A stretch of 15,897 bases of DNA. Source: Azoarcus sp. GTDB taxonomy: Bacteria > Pseudomonadota > Gammaproteobacteria > Burkholderiales > Rhodocyclaceae. Location: assembly GCA_031258035.1 (NCBI GenBank), contig JAIRNL010000015.1, positions 1 to 15,897 of the forward strand, written 5' to 3'. The notes under the pieces are model-generated. The model was not told the DNA's origin. It saw only the letters and a program-made list of their open reading frames with translations, and did not search any database. Within the stretch, counting starts at the first letter, position 1. Each line of letters opens with the position of its first letter. The translations under genes and the position numbers were made by a program. Below are positions 7,826 to 14,595 of this stretch, piece after piece.

Positions 7826-9001
7826 TCATGGCGCGGGCGTATTTGCCAGGTGAAGGAAGCCGTCTTCGTACCAGGCGTGGAAAAGACCGATGAGGGAGAC
7901 GGGAAGCGACTGCCCGCCTTCGAGCCGGCGGCGGTGGGCGAGGGCGGCGAGAATGTCGCGGTCGGCTGGCGCGCAGGCGAGCGGTTCGCCATTGATGTGA
8001 AAACCGGCTTCCGACGACCACAGCAGCAGGGTACGGGCATCGAGCGCACAGCCGTGGGTTTGTATCGCCCCGGCAAAGGCGGCGAGTTCGAGCGGCTTGT
8101 CGGGCGGCTCGAAGAAGATGGACGGCTTCGGCTCGGTGAGGTAGCTGCCGAGGAAGGCGGCGACATCGGCGCGCGACCAGCGGATGCCTTCCAGCATGCC
8201 TGCCACCCGCTCGATCATCGTCGGCGAAATCTCGGCGGCGTTTTCCTGTAAAGCCAGGTCGGGGTCGGCGTACATGCCTCGCAGGCAAAGATGCTCGCCG
8301 AGCCAGTCGAGGAAACCGTGGGCGAGTTCCTGCGCCGTCGGCGATTTGAAGCCTACCGAATAAGTGGTGCATTCGCCGATGGCGATGCCGTTGTGCGCCC
8401 AGTGCGGCGGCAGGTAGAGCAGGTCGCCCGGTTCCAGCACCCAGTCATGCACGGGCCGGAAATTGCGCAACAGCCGCAGCGGCGCGCCTTCGACCAGGCT
8501 GCGGTCTTCCTGGTCGGCGATCTGCCAGCGCCGCTTGCCGATGCCCTGGAGCAGGAAGACATCGTAATTGTCGAAATGCGGCCCGACGCCGCCGCCATCG
8601 ACGGCGTAGCTCACCATCATGTCGTCGAGGCGGGCTTGCGGGATGAAATTGAATCGGTGCAGCAGCGCGTCGGCTTCCGGTACCCAGAGATTGAGCCCCT
8701 GCACCAGTACGGTCCAGGGTTCGCGTCTGCCGCGCAGGCGGCTGCGTTTCTGCGGCCCGTATTCGAGGCTGCTTTCGTCCGGCGCTTCGGGCCGGTAGCG
8801 AACGTGGCGCGACTCCACGTCCGGATCGCAGGCGAGATCGAAAATTTCCTCGCGCGTGACAAGGCCGGTGAAGCCGGGCAGGGCCTGCCGCACCAGCAGC
8901 GGTTTCTTTTGCCAGTATTCGGCGAGGAAGCGGGCGGGCGTCATCTCGCCCAATAACGCGATGGTCGTGGTGTTTGCCATGGTAGACGGTGCGGCGGTCA
9001 T
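7826..9001 (-). CDS. roxA: JmjC/cupin 2-oxoglutarate-Fe(II) oxygenase, ribosomal protein arginine hydroxylase type
   Basis: 391 residues from the ATG at 9001, or 384 from the ATG at 8980; neither has a good ribosome site, and the second gives an N-terminus closer to the family. The iron triad is His142 and Asp144 in VGPHFDNYDVF and the distal His203 in PPHWAHNG, numbered from 9001. GKRRWQIAD and EPGDLLYLPPHW are typical of the YcfD/RoxA group. The C-terminal third (about 285-391) is expected to be the dimerisation and winged-helix part. E. coli RoxA (YcfD, 373 aa) hydroxylates an arginine of ribosomal protein uL16 in the cytosol. By length and motifs this is probably the orthologue, although a related cupin oxygenase with another target cannot be excluded. 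It stands apart from its neighbours: 147 bp after the HDOD gene and 328 bp before the next gene. Confidence 0.85.
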   Translation of the reverse strand: MTAAPSTMANTTTIALLGEMTPARFLAEYWQKKPLLVRQALPGFTGLVTREEIFDLACDPDVESRHVRYRPEAPDESSLEYGPQKRSRLRGRREPWTVLVQGLNLWVPEADALLHRFNFIPQARLDDMMVSYAVDGGGVGPHFDNYDVFLLQGIGKRRWQIADQEDRSLVEGAPLRLLRNFRPVHDWVLEPGDLLYLPPHWAHNGIAIGECTTYSVGFKSPTAQELAHGFLDWLGEHLCLRGMYADPDLALQENAAEISPTMIERVAGMLEGIRWSRADVAAFLGSYLTEPKPSIFFEPPDKPLELAAFAGAIQTHGCALDARTLLLWSSEAGFHINGEPLACAPADRDILAALAHRRRLEGGQSLPVSLIGLFHAWYEDGFLHLANTPAP

Positions 9002-9148
9002 GGGCCGGCGGGAAGCAAGCCGCAGCCAGATGCCACATTGTCACAGAAGTTTCGTTCAAACCAAAGCGCGGCGGGCAATTGCCGTCGCTCTGCCCGGGTA
9101 TTCAGCCGGGACTATCGCATCCGGGCATGGGAATGAACGGAAGACGGG

Positions 9149-10006
9149 TCATGCCGTCGGGGTGGTCGGGAAGAATGTGGCGATACAGGAATGCAGATTC
9201 AATTCGGCGAATGCGCGCATGCGCTGGAAGCTGTCTGGCGCCAGGCCGAGATCGTCCCATATTTGCGGGTCGAGACGAGCCAGCGCCTTGTCGCTCGGTT
9301 CGTCGTGGCGGTCGGCGCTGCTGATTGCCGTGGCGATGTGAAGCATTTCCGCTTCGAGTACGTGATCGCCGGCGAAGCGCGGCGAAATTTGTGCGCCGAC
9401 GATTTCGGCAAAATCCGGGGGCAGGTTCCAGTTGTCCATCAGCGCCGCGCCGACTTCGGCAAAATCGCAACCGACGATGCGCCGCTCGGCTTCGTATAGC
9501 GGCTCATGCTCCGCGTCGGCGCAATCCTGGGCGCTGATAGCCAGGTCAGGGACGGTCAGGTACATCACCAGGTGGCCGATGTCGGCAAGCAGGCCGATGA
9601 CGAACAGACGCGCGCAAGCGGGGTGGCAGATCGAGTGAGCCAGTTCGCGCGACGCCAGCGCGGTCATCATGCAGCCCTGCCAGTACCGCCTCATGTCCAT
9701 GTTCTGGGGGCGGATGCCGTTGAAAATGGCGCTGACCGATATAGCCAGCACCAATTCATGCGTCTGTTGCAGCCCGAGGATGGTAATGGCGCGCTCGACG
9801 CTTTCGACGCTGCGGCAGAAGCCGTAAAAGGCGCTGTTGACCAGCTTCAGTACGCCGGTGGTGAGGGCGGGATCGGTTTCCATCAGGCGCGCGATGTCGT
9901 CGATCGTGCTATCGGGCGATTCGAGTTGGGCCTGGACGCGGTAATACACCGTTGGCAGTGCGGCGAGCGATTCAATGTTGCTGACGAGTTCCGGGGCGGA
10001 ATACAT
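9149..10006 (-). CDS. HDOD-domain protein
   Basis: 285 residues that are nearly all HDOD domain (about 8-210), a degenerate relative of HD phosphohydrolases found in bacterial signalling proteins. Typical features are LPTVYYRVQAQLESPDSTIDDIARLM at the start, then DPALTTGVLKLVNSAFYGF and ITILGLQQTHELVLA. The former metal site reads GLLADIGHLVM (138-148), where Ala replaces the His of an active HD pair, so catalysis is unlikely, as usual in this family. No receiver, GGDEF or other output domain is attached. Single-domain HDOD proteins have been linked to motility, biofilm and c-di-GMP networks, but nothing here shows which. The ATG at 10006 lacks a strong Shine-Dalgarno. The gene is flanked by 107 and 147 bp gaps and is probably its own transcription unit. 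Confidence 0.88.
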   Translation of the reverse strand: MYSAPELVSNIESLAALPTVYYRVQAQLESPDSTIDDIARLMETDPALTTGVLKLVNSAFYGFCRSVESVERAITILGLQQTHELVLAISVSAIFNGIRPQNMDMRRYWQGCMMTALASRELAHSICHPACARLFVIGLLADIGHLVMYLTVPDLAISAQDCADAEHEPLYEAERRIVGCDFAEVGAALMDNWNLPPDFAEIVGAQISPRFAGDHVLEAEMLHIATAISSADRHDEPSDKALARLDPQIWDDLGLAPDSFQRMRAFAELNLHSCIATFFPTTPTA

Positions 10007-10113
10007 GGCGGGATTTCGTGAAAATTGTCCCGATTATCAATGATCGACACAGGGTGGGGGATGCACCCGAGAAAGGCTGGCGTGGAAAAATACCAGGGAA
10101 GGGCACTTTCTTT

Positions 10114-11052
10114 TCAGACGATGCGGACGGCGACTGCCACGCCGGAAGCCGGTTCGGGTTGCAGTGTGACGTGGGCGATGCCAAAACGTTCGCCGAGCAG
10201 GCTCCGTTCGCGGGCGAGGATGTCTTCCCACTGCCGCAGATCGGCGAGAACCAGATGCGCGGAAAGGGCGGGGCGGCGTGAGTCCAGGCTCCATATGTGG
10301 AGGTCGTGCACCGAGCGCACCCCTTCCACGGCGGCCATCGCCCGTCCGATCTCGGGCAACGACAGGTACGCGGGGACGCCTTCGAGCAGGGTGTGGACCA
10401 CTTGCCGCAACAGGTTGAAGGTCGAGGCGAGGATCAGGCCGCAGATCAGCATCGTCAGCAGCGGGTCGATCGTCACCCAGCCGGTGAATTGGATGACCAG
10501 CCCGGAGGCGAGCGCCGCCACCGATCCGAGCGCGTCGCCCATGACGTGGAGCATCGCCGCGCGCGTGTTGAGGTCGGATTCGCCCCTAGTGAGCAGCCAG
10601 GCGACGAAAAGGTTGACGCCCAGCCCCAGCAGCGCCACGACGGTGACGGCTTCGCCCGCCACGGGCTGCGGCGTGATGAGCCGCACGACTGCCTGCCACA
10701 GCAATATGGCGATGGTGGCGAGCATGAACAGGCTGTTGGCGAGCGCAGCCAGTGTTTCCACCCGCGCCAGCCCGAACGAATGGCGCGCGCTCGCGGGCCG
10801 CAGGGCCATGCGGGCCGCGATGAGAGCCAGCGCCAGCGCCAGCGCGTCGGTGAGCATGTGCCCGGCATCGCCGAAAAGCGCCAGCGATCCCGACCATGCG
10901 CCCGCGCCCGCTTCGAGCACGGCGAAAACCAGCGTCAGCCCGAGAGCGAGGGGAAGTCCGCGGTTGGCTGCGTGGGAATGCGCATGCCCGTGGCCGTGAT
11001 CGTGTGCAGGCTCATGGTCGTGATCGTGGCCAGCGGCGGGCGGGGCGTTCAT
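10114..11052 (-). CDS. Cation diffusion facilitator family metal exporter
   Basis: 312 residues. The CDF fold exports divalent metals such as Zn(II), Co(II) or Ni(II) from the cytosol against protons. The first 28 residues hold nine His (positions 9-27, as HDHDH and HGHGHAHSH), a cytosolic metal-binding tail. Six membrane helices follow. The transport site is visible as Asp62, His65 and Asp69 in GDAGHMLTDA (helix 2) and His169 and Asp173 in HVMGDALGS (helix 5). The C-terminal cytosolic domain (about 215-312) holds GVRSVHDLHIWSLD. The HxxxD/HxxxD set resembles ZitB- and CzcD-type zinc exporters, but the metal cannot be fixed from sequence. The ATG at 11052 overlaps the suhB stop as ATGA, so it is translationally coupled to the phosphatase gene. 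No terminator is evident after the stop. Confidence 0.92.
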   Translation of the reverse strand: MNAPPAAGHDHDHEPAHDHGHGHAHSHAANRGLPLALGLTLVFAVLEAGAGAWSGSLALFGDAGHMLTDALALALALIAARMALRPASARHSFGLARVETLAALANSLFMLATIAILLWQAVVRLITPQPVAGEAVTVVALLGLGVNLFVAWLLTRGESDLNTRAAMLHVMGDALGSVAALASGLVIQFTGWVTIDPLLTMLICGLILASTFNLLRQVVHTLLEGVPAYLSLPEIGRAMAAVEGVRSVHDLHIWSLDSRRPALSAHLVLADLRQWEDILARERSLLGERFGIAHVTLQPEPASGVAVAVRIV

Positions 11053-11894
11053 CGGGTTGCGGCGGACGCTGCGGCGTCGGGGCGGGCGCGCCAGTGCGCC
11101 TGCACCGTGAGCAGCAGTTCGGTAAAGACCTTGGGCGTGCCGGCGATGAGGTTGCCGTTCTTGAGAAAATCGCCTTCGCCGTCGAAGTCGGCGACGAAAC
11201 CGCCGGCTTCCTGGATCAGCAGCACACCGGCGGCCATATCCCACGGCGCGAGGCCGATTTCCCAGAAACCGTCGAGACGGCTGCTGGCGACGTAGGCAAG
11301 GTCGAGCGCCGCCGAGCCAGGACGCCGCAGGCCGGCGCTTTTCTGCGTCAGTTCGCGGAAGATGGCGAGATAGGCATCGACGTGCTCGAACTGGCGGAAC
11401 GGAAAGCCGGTGCCGAGCAGGGCGTCAGCCAGGCGCAGGCGGCGCGATACCCGGATGCGGCGCTCGTTCATGTACGCGCCGCGTCCGCGCGAGGCGGTAA
11501 ATAACTCGTTGGCGACCGGGTCGAAGATCACCGCATGCTCGGGCGCGCCTTTACGGGTCAGCGCGATCGACACCGCATACTGCGGAAAGCCGTGAATGAA
11601 GTTGGTGGTGCCGTCGAGCGGGTCGATGATCCAGACGAACTCGCTGCCGCGCCCGTCCGTCGGCCCGGAGCGTCCGGACTCCTCTGCTAGAATCCCGTGC
11701 TCCGGGAAGGCTTCGCGCAGGATGTCGACGATGACGGCTTCGGCGGCGCGGTCGACCTCGGTGACGAAATCGTTGGGCGCCTTGCTCTCGACGTTCAGGA
11801 GATCGAGCTGGTTCGCGGCCTGGTTGATGACGGCGGCGGCGCGGCGCGCGGCCTTGACGGCAATGTTGATGGCGGGGTCGAGGTTGGGACGCAT
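11049..11894 (-). CDS. suhB: Inositol-1-monophosphatase family protein SuhB
   Basis: Mg-dependent phosphatase of inositol monophosphate type; in E. coli the protein also binds the transcription antitermination complex at rRNA operons. It is 281 residues. The metal site is visible as Glu71 in ILAEESG, Asp91 and Asp94 in WIIDPLDGTTNFIHGFP, and Asp219 in APWDMAAGVLLIQEAGG. The N-terminal EVDRAAE (46-52) is also typical. The ATG at 11894 gives the usual MRPNLDPAINIAVKAAR opening. It is divergent from trmJ across 52 bp, the conserved suhB/trmJ arrangement of beta- and gammaproteobacteria. The extra C-terminal tail rich in Ala and Arg (about 268-281) runs into the coupled exporter gene. Confidence 0.94.
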   Translation of the reverse strand: MRPNLDPAINIAVKAARRAAAVINQAANQLDLLNVESKAPNDFVTEVDRAAEAVIVDILREAFPEHGILAEESGRSGPTDGRGSEFVWIIDPLDGTTNFIHGFPQYAVSIALTRKGAPEHAVIFDPVANELFTASRGRGAYMNERRIRVSRRLRLADALLGTGFPFRQFEHVDAYLAIFRELTQKSAGLRRPGSAALDLAYVASSRLDGFWEIGLAPWDMAAGVLLIQEAGGFVADFDGEGDFLKNGNLIAGTPKVFTELLLTVQAHWRARPDAAASAATR

Positions 11895-11946
11895 GCTGGA
11901 ATCCAGTCTTCCGTATAGGATGGGACGAAAAACGGATAATTCTAAT

Positions 11947-12684
11947 ATGAACGCCCCCTCGCCGCTCGACCGCGTCCGCGTCGTGCTCGCCCGTCCCAGT
12001 CATCCCGGCAATATCGGCGCGGCGGCGCGGGCGATGAAAACGATGGGGCTCGCGGAACTGTGGCTGGTTTCGCCGGCGTCGTTCCCCGATCCCGTCGCGC
12101 AGGCGCGGGCTTCCGGCGCGGGCGACGTGCTCGCCGCAGCCAGGGTGGTCGATACCTTGGCTGCGGCGCTTGCCGACACGGTGTTCGCCGCGGGGCTCAC
12201 CGCGCGGCGGCGCGATGTGTCACTGCCGTGCCTCGGGCCGCGCGCCGCCGCTGCCGAAATCGTCGATTGGCGCGCGCGCGGCAAAGTCGCGCTGGTATTC
12301 GGCAACGAAGCGGGCGGCCTGACGAACGAGGAACTCGGCCTGTGCGCATTGCCCGTCACGATTCCGGCCAATCCCGAATACGCCTCGCTCAACCTCGGCG
12401 CGGCGGTGCAGCTGATGTGCTACGAATTGCGGATGGCGGCGATGGGCGAGGGAGTTCGCGCCATCGCCAGGCATGCGCCCGAACCCGCCACGCACGATGA
12501 AATCGAGGGTTTCTTCGGCCATCTGGAGGCGGCCATCGTCGCCAGCGGCTTTCTCGATCCAGCCAGGCCCCGCCGCCTCATGCCGAAACTGCGCCGCCTT
12601 TTCGGGCGTGCGCGTCTGGAAAAAGAAGAAGTCGCCATCCTGCGCGGCATCCTGGCGAGTTTCGGCACTGCTGGGAATAAGTAA
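11947..12684 (+). CDS. trmJ: tRNA (cytidine/uridine-32-2'-O)-methyltransferase TrmJ (SPOUT family)
   Basis: Methylates the ribose of nucleotide 32 in the anticodon loop using S-adenosylmethionine. It is 245 residues. The three SpoU motifs are present: HPGNIGAAARAM (19-30, Asn22 and Arg28), ALVFGNEAGGLTNEE (115-129) and IPANPEYASLNLGAAVQLM (139-157), which build the knotted cofactor site. The C-terminal extension (about 180-245, ending with RLEKEEVAILRGILASF) is characteristic of TrmJ rather than other SPOUT enzymes. The start at 11947 fits the motif-1 spacing; only a weak GGAT stands upstream. A GATAAT hexamer at 11935-11940 would put the transcript start at or next to the ATG, but there is no -35. 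cysE follows after 89 bp. Confidence 0.93.
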   Translation: MNAPSPLDRVRVVLARPSHPGNIGAAARAMKTMGLAELWLVSPASFPDPVAQARASGAGDVLAAARVVDTLAAALADTVFAAGLTARRRDVSLPCLGPRAAAAEIVDWRARGKVALVFGNEAGGLTNEELGLCALPVTIPANPEYASLNLGAAVQLMCYELRMAAMGEGVRAIARHAPEPATHDEIEGFFGHLEAAIVASGFLDPARPRRLMPKLRRLFGRARLEKEEVAILRGILASFGTAGNK

Positions 12685-12719
12685 AAAACTGAAAGTAAAA
12701 TGTCCCACTGCTGGCGGGC

Positions 12720-12735
12720 CGCCGGGATCCCGGCG
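12720..12735. repeat. Perfect 16-bp palindrome between trmJ and cysE
   Basis: CGCCGGGATCCCGGCG, arms CGCCGGGA and TCCCGGCG, lies 38 bp before the cysE ATG. It has no T-tract, so it is a poor intrinsic terminator. It could be an operator or a leader hairpin affecting cysE. An upstream TAAAAT (12696-12701) might be a -10 element for cysE, but its -35 is unconvincing. Confidence 0.5.
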
Positions 12736-12773
12736 CATCGTCGGATTTCGTCACATTTCGGGAAGACTCCTCC

Positions 12774-13514
12774 ATGTTCGAGCATTTGCGTGAAGATCTA
12801 GCCAGCGTGCGCGAGCGCGATCCGGCGGCGCGTTCGACCTGGGAGGTGCTTGCCTGTTATCCCGGCGTGCACGCGCTGCTCTTTCACCGCCTCGCGCATG
12901 CGGCGTGGCGGCGGCGGCTGCACTGGGTCGGGCGTTTCATCAGCCAGGTCGGGCGTTTTTTCACCGGCATCGAAATCCATCCGGCGGCGCTGATCGGGCG
13001 GCGGGTGTTCATCGACCACGGCATGGGCGTGGTGATCGGCGAAACCGCCGTGGTGGGCGACGATTGCACCATCTACCAGGGCGTGACGCTCGGTGGCACC
13101 AAGCTGTATCGCAACACCAAACGTCATCCGACCCTGGGCCGGGGGGTCGTCGTCGGCGCGGGCGCCAAAGTGCTGGGCGGCTTCGAGGTCGGCGACGGCG
13201 CGCGGATCGGCTCCAACGCGGTCGTCGTCAAACCTGTGCCCGCGGGCGCAACGGCGGTGGGCAACCCCGCCCGCATCCTCGACACCCAGGCGGACAAAAC
13301 CGGGCAGGTCGATTTTTCAGCCTATGGCGTCACCGGGGACATGGCCGATCCGCTCGCCCGCGCCCTCCACGGCCTGCTGGACCATGCCGCCGACACCGAC
13401 AGGCGTCTCCAGGCGCTCGTCGAACGCCTCGCGGTCGCTGGCATCACGCTCGACCCGGAAATGGACGCGAAAAACGATTTCGATGCCGGGGCGTTGTCGA
13501 AAATAGTGGATTGA
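12774..13514 (+). CDS. cysE: Serine O-acetyltransferase
   Basis: Transfers acetyl from acetyl-CoA to L-serine, the entry step of cysteine synthesis, in the cytosol. It is 246 residues, the shorter class of serine acetyltransferases. An N-terminal helical part (1-60) is followed by left-handed beta-helix hexapeptide repeats (about 66-165). The catalytic pair is visible as Asp81-His82 in FIDHGMGVVIGET with His118 in TKRHPTLG; YQGVTLGGT and GNPARI are standard. The C-terminal tail (about 175-246) is longer than the repeat domain needs and ends ALSKIVD, not the Ile-ended tail known to dock into cysteine synthase in enterobacteria. The start has a good GGAAG Shine-Dalgarno about 8 nt upstream. The stop codon lies inside the left arm of the inverted-repeat element that follows. 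Confidence 0.95.
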   Translation: MFEHLREDLASVRERDPAARSTWEVLACYPGVHALLFHRLAHAAWRRRLHWVGRFISQVGRFFTGIEIHPAALIGRRVFIDHGMGVVIGETAVVGDDCTIYQGVTLGGTKLYRNTKRHPTLGRGVVVGAGAKVLGGFEVGDGARIGSNAVVVKPVPAGATAVGNPARILDTQADKTGQVDFSAYGVTGDMADPLARALHGLLDHAADTDRRLQALVERLAVAGITLDPEMDAKNDFDAGALSKIVD

Positions 13515-13633
13515 CCACTGCGGAATCTGTCTCCCGCGCATCGCCGACGGGATGGCGAACAGATGCGCAACTGTTCCAGGGGAATTCCCCTGGAATATTG
13601 CGTCTTCTCCTGCCTCCTCACCGCAGAGGTCAA
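13511..13633. repeat. 123-bp dyad-rich element with 13-bp inverted ends
   Basis: The ends TTGACCACTGCGG (13511-13523) and CCGCAGAGGTCAA (13621-13633) are inverted copies matching at 12 of 13 positions. Inside are GCGCATC (13536-13542) pairing with GATGCGC (13562-13568), with an inner GCC/GGC extension; an alternative hairpin GAACAG (13557-13562) with CTGTTC (13571-13576); and the perfect palindrome at 13574-13595. The whole could fold into a multi-branched RNA or a DNA cruciform. It could be a small non-autonomous (MITE-like) element, a structured RNA gene or a terminator region between convergent cysE and the MarR gene. No flanking target duplication is visible. The inverted repeats are directly seen; function is unknown. 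Confidence 0.55.
13574..13595. repeat. Perfect 22-bp palindrome
   Basis: Left arm TTCCAGGGGAA (13574-13584), right arm its exact reverse complement (13585-13595), with no spacer. It would form a stable hairpin in RNA of either strand, but neither side is followed by a T-run, so it is not a standard intrinsic terminator. It lies inside the larger dyad element between cysE and the MarR gene. Confidence 0.7.
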
Positions 13634-13661
13634 GTATAAGAATATCTTATATAAGACACAA
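13633..13661 (-). promoter_or_regulatory. AT-rich promoter-like patch with overlapping inverted repeat
   Basis: On the minus strand TTGTGT (13656-13661), a 17-nt spacer and TATACT (13633-13638) make a plausible sigma-70 promoter pointing left into the dyad element, with a start near 13626. Overlapping it is an inverted repeat, TATAAGA (13635-13641) and TCTTATA (13645-13651), and a 10-bp palindrome CTTATATAAG (13646-13655), which could be an operator. The patch is strikingly AT-rich against its surroundings. The -35 matches the consensus at only three of six bases. Confidence 0.35.
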
Positions 13662-13704
13662 CTACGGCGGCGACGCCTTTCCGTGGGATCGCCCGTGTTC
13701 GGGA

Positions 13705-14199
13705 TCATGATGGCCGTGGCGGGGGGGGGCGAGCGTCGTCCTTTGCGTTTTTCCGCATGTTTTCATCGGTTTCCCAAGCGGCAACAAGGCGGCCGAGAAG
13801 GGCGGACAGGGTTTCGCGTTCAGCTTCTGTCAGCACTGAAAAAAGACGGGCCGCGCTTTCCAGCCGGTGCAGGCGGTGCCTGGTCATGGCGGCGCGGCCG
13901 GATTCGATGAGACGAAGCAGGAAGCCGCGCTTGTCTTTCTCATCGCGCTGCCGGGCGATGAGACCGCGCTTTTCCAGCTTTATCAGGAGTTCGCTCAGGG
14001 AAGCGGAACGGATATGGAGCATCTCCAGCAATTCCCGCTGACTGATGCTATCCCGCTCGCCGAGGATGGCAAGGATGCGGCCTTGCGCGTGGTGTGAATG
14101 CCCATCCGACGGATCGTGATGGCGATGGCCGCGAAACATCCATTTTGCGGCGCGATGAAAAAGCAGGACCAATTGTTCGTTACTGACAGGTTCAGACAT
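13705..14199 (-). CDS. MarR-family transcriptional regulator with His-rich N-terminal segment
   Basis: 164 residues. A winged-helix DNA-binding core spans about 38-105: GRILAILGERDSISQRELLEML, then the recognition helix SASLSELLIKLEKRGLIARQ and the wing RDEKDKRGFLLRLIESG. The region before it, GHRHHDPSDGHSHHAQG (24-40), holds six His and may bind metal (inference). Flanking helices should form the dimer. The ATG at 14199 is chosen because it overlaps the upstream gene's stop in ATGTCTGA and gives the normal MarR length; longer in-frame starts run through that gene. The tail DARPPPPRPS is encoded over a run of nine G on the plus strand (13721-13729). The protein probably represses its own operon through the paired AAGGTACCTT sites at 14540-14608. 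Confidence 0.88.
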   Translation of the reverse strand: MSEPVSNEQLVLLFHRAAKWMFRGHRHHDPSDGHSHHAQGRILAILGERDSISQRELLEMLHIRSASLSELLIKLEKRGLIARQRDEKDKRGFLLRLIESGRAAMTRHRLHRLESAARLFSVLTEAERETLSALLGRLVAAWETDENMRKNAKDDARPPPPRPS

Positions 14200-14491
14200 C
14201 CGTTCCACCAGATCTGTCCGCGGCAGACGCATGCGTCGATGCAAGCCACGCCTTGAAAGCCTCGCCGTGCTTGCAACGGCACTCGGCGAACGAGCAGCGT
14301 TTGTGGCACAAGGGACATTGCGAGGGAAAATCGAACCGGATCGGGGACGGGTGCAAAGACTCGCCACGTGGCTGGGGGCACGGAATGCGGGCGGATTTGC
14401 CGCGTTCACTGCCTCGGGTGCGGCGTCCGGGGTGGTGGTGCTTGTGGGCGCGCATATGGGAACAAAGGCGAGCCCAGAATCGGGAAAGCAT
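14192..14491 (-). CDS. Small Cys/His-rich protein encoded ahead of the MarR regulator
   Basis: 99 residues, no family recognised. The N-terminal half is basic, with HKHHH (16-20). The C-terminal half holds a compact cluster, CPLCHKRCSFAECRCKHG (59-76), of pattern C-x2-C-x3-C-x4-C-x-C-x-H, plus Cys10 and Cys38. That looks able to bind zinc, iron-sulfur or another soft metal, or to act as a thiol sensor; which one is unknown. The gene is supported by an AAGGA Shine-Dalgarno (14501-14505) 9 nt before the ATG, a good promoter 70 bp upstream and an 8-nt overlap with the MarR start (14192-14199) that implies coupling. A longer start at 14542 lies within the first operator and would leave no usable leader. 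No signal peptide or membrane helix is seen. Confidence 0.65.
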   Translation of the reverse strand: MLSRFWARLCSHMRAHKHHHPGRRTRGSERGKSARIPCPQPRGESLHPSPIRFDFPSQCPLCHKRCSFAECRCKHGEAFKAWLASTHASAADRSGGTDV

Positions 14492-14539
14492 GGCTTGGAT
14501 TCCTTGGGTTGTCTGGAAGCAGGTCGAATGCAATATTTG

Positions 14540-14551
14540 CAAGGTACCTTG
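14540..14551. promoter_or_regulatory. Operator-like palindrome 1 (CAAGGTACCTTG)
   Basis: A perfect 12-bp palindrome. Given the promoter at 14560-14587 it falls at about +2 to +13 of the transcript, where a bound repressor would block initiation. It shares the core AAGGTACCTT with the second site 56 bp away. The likely ligand is the MarR protein encoded in the same operon (inference). Confidence 0.7.
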
Positions 14552-14559
14552 TTTTCAAG

Positions 14560-14587
14560 TTTATAGAGACGTACCCAGGGAGGTCAA
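14560..14587 (-). promoter_or_regulatory. Sigma-70 promoter of the Cys-rich protein/MarR operon
   Basis: On the minus strand, -35 TTGACC (14582-14587), a 16-nt spacer and -10 TATAAA (14560-14565). It predicts a transcript start near 14553 and a leader of about 60 nt before the ATG at 14491. It is bracketed by the two AAGGTACCTT palindromes. Confidence 0.7.
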
Positions 14588-14595
14588 CAAAAAAA

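Noticed and set aside
7577..8251. A 224-codon plus-strand frame overlapping the 3' half of roxA
   Set aside because: It runs antisense to a gene with a clear iron-binding triad and has no motifs of its own. It is a shadow frame.
10007..10113. A terminator or riboswitch in the gap between the HDOD gene and the metal exporter gene
   Set aside because: No stem with a T-tract and no recognised riboswitch pattern could be found on either strand.
11935..11946. GATAAT next to the trmJ ATG as the promoter of a leaderless transcript
   Set aside because: No -35 element at any usable spacing. A hexamer alone is not enough.
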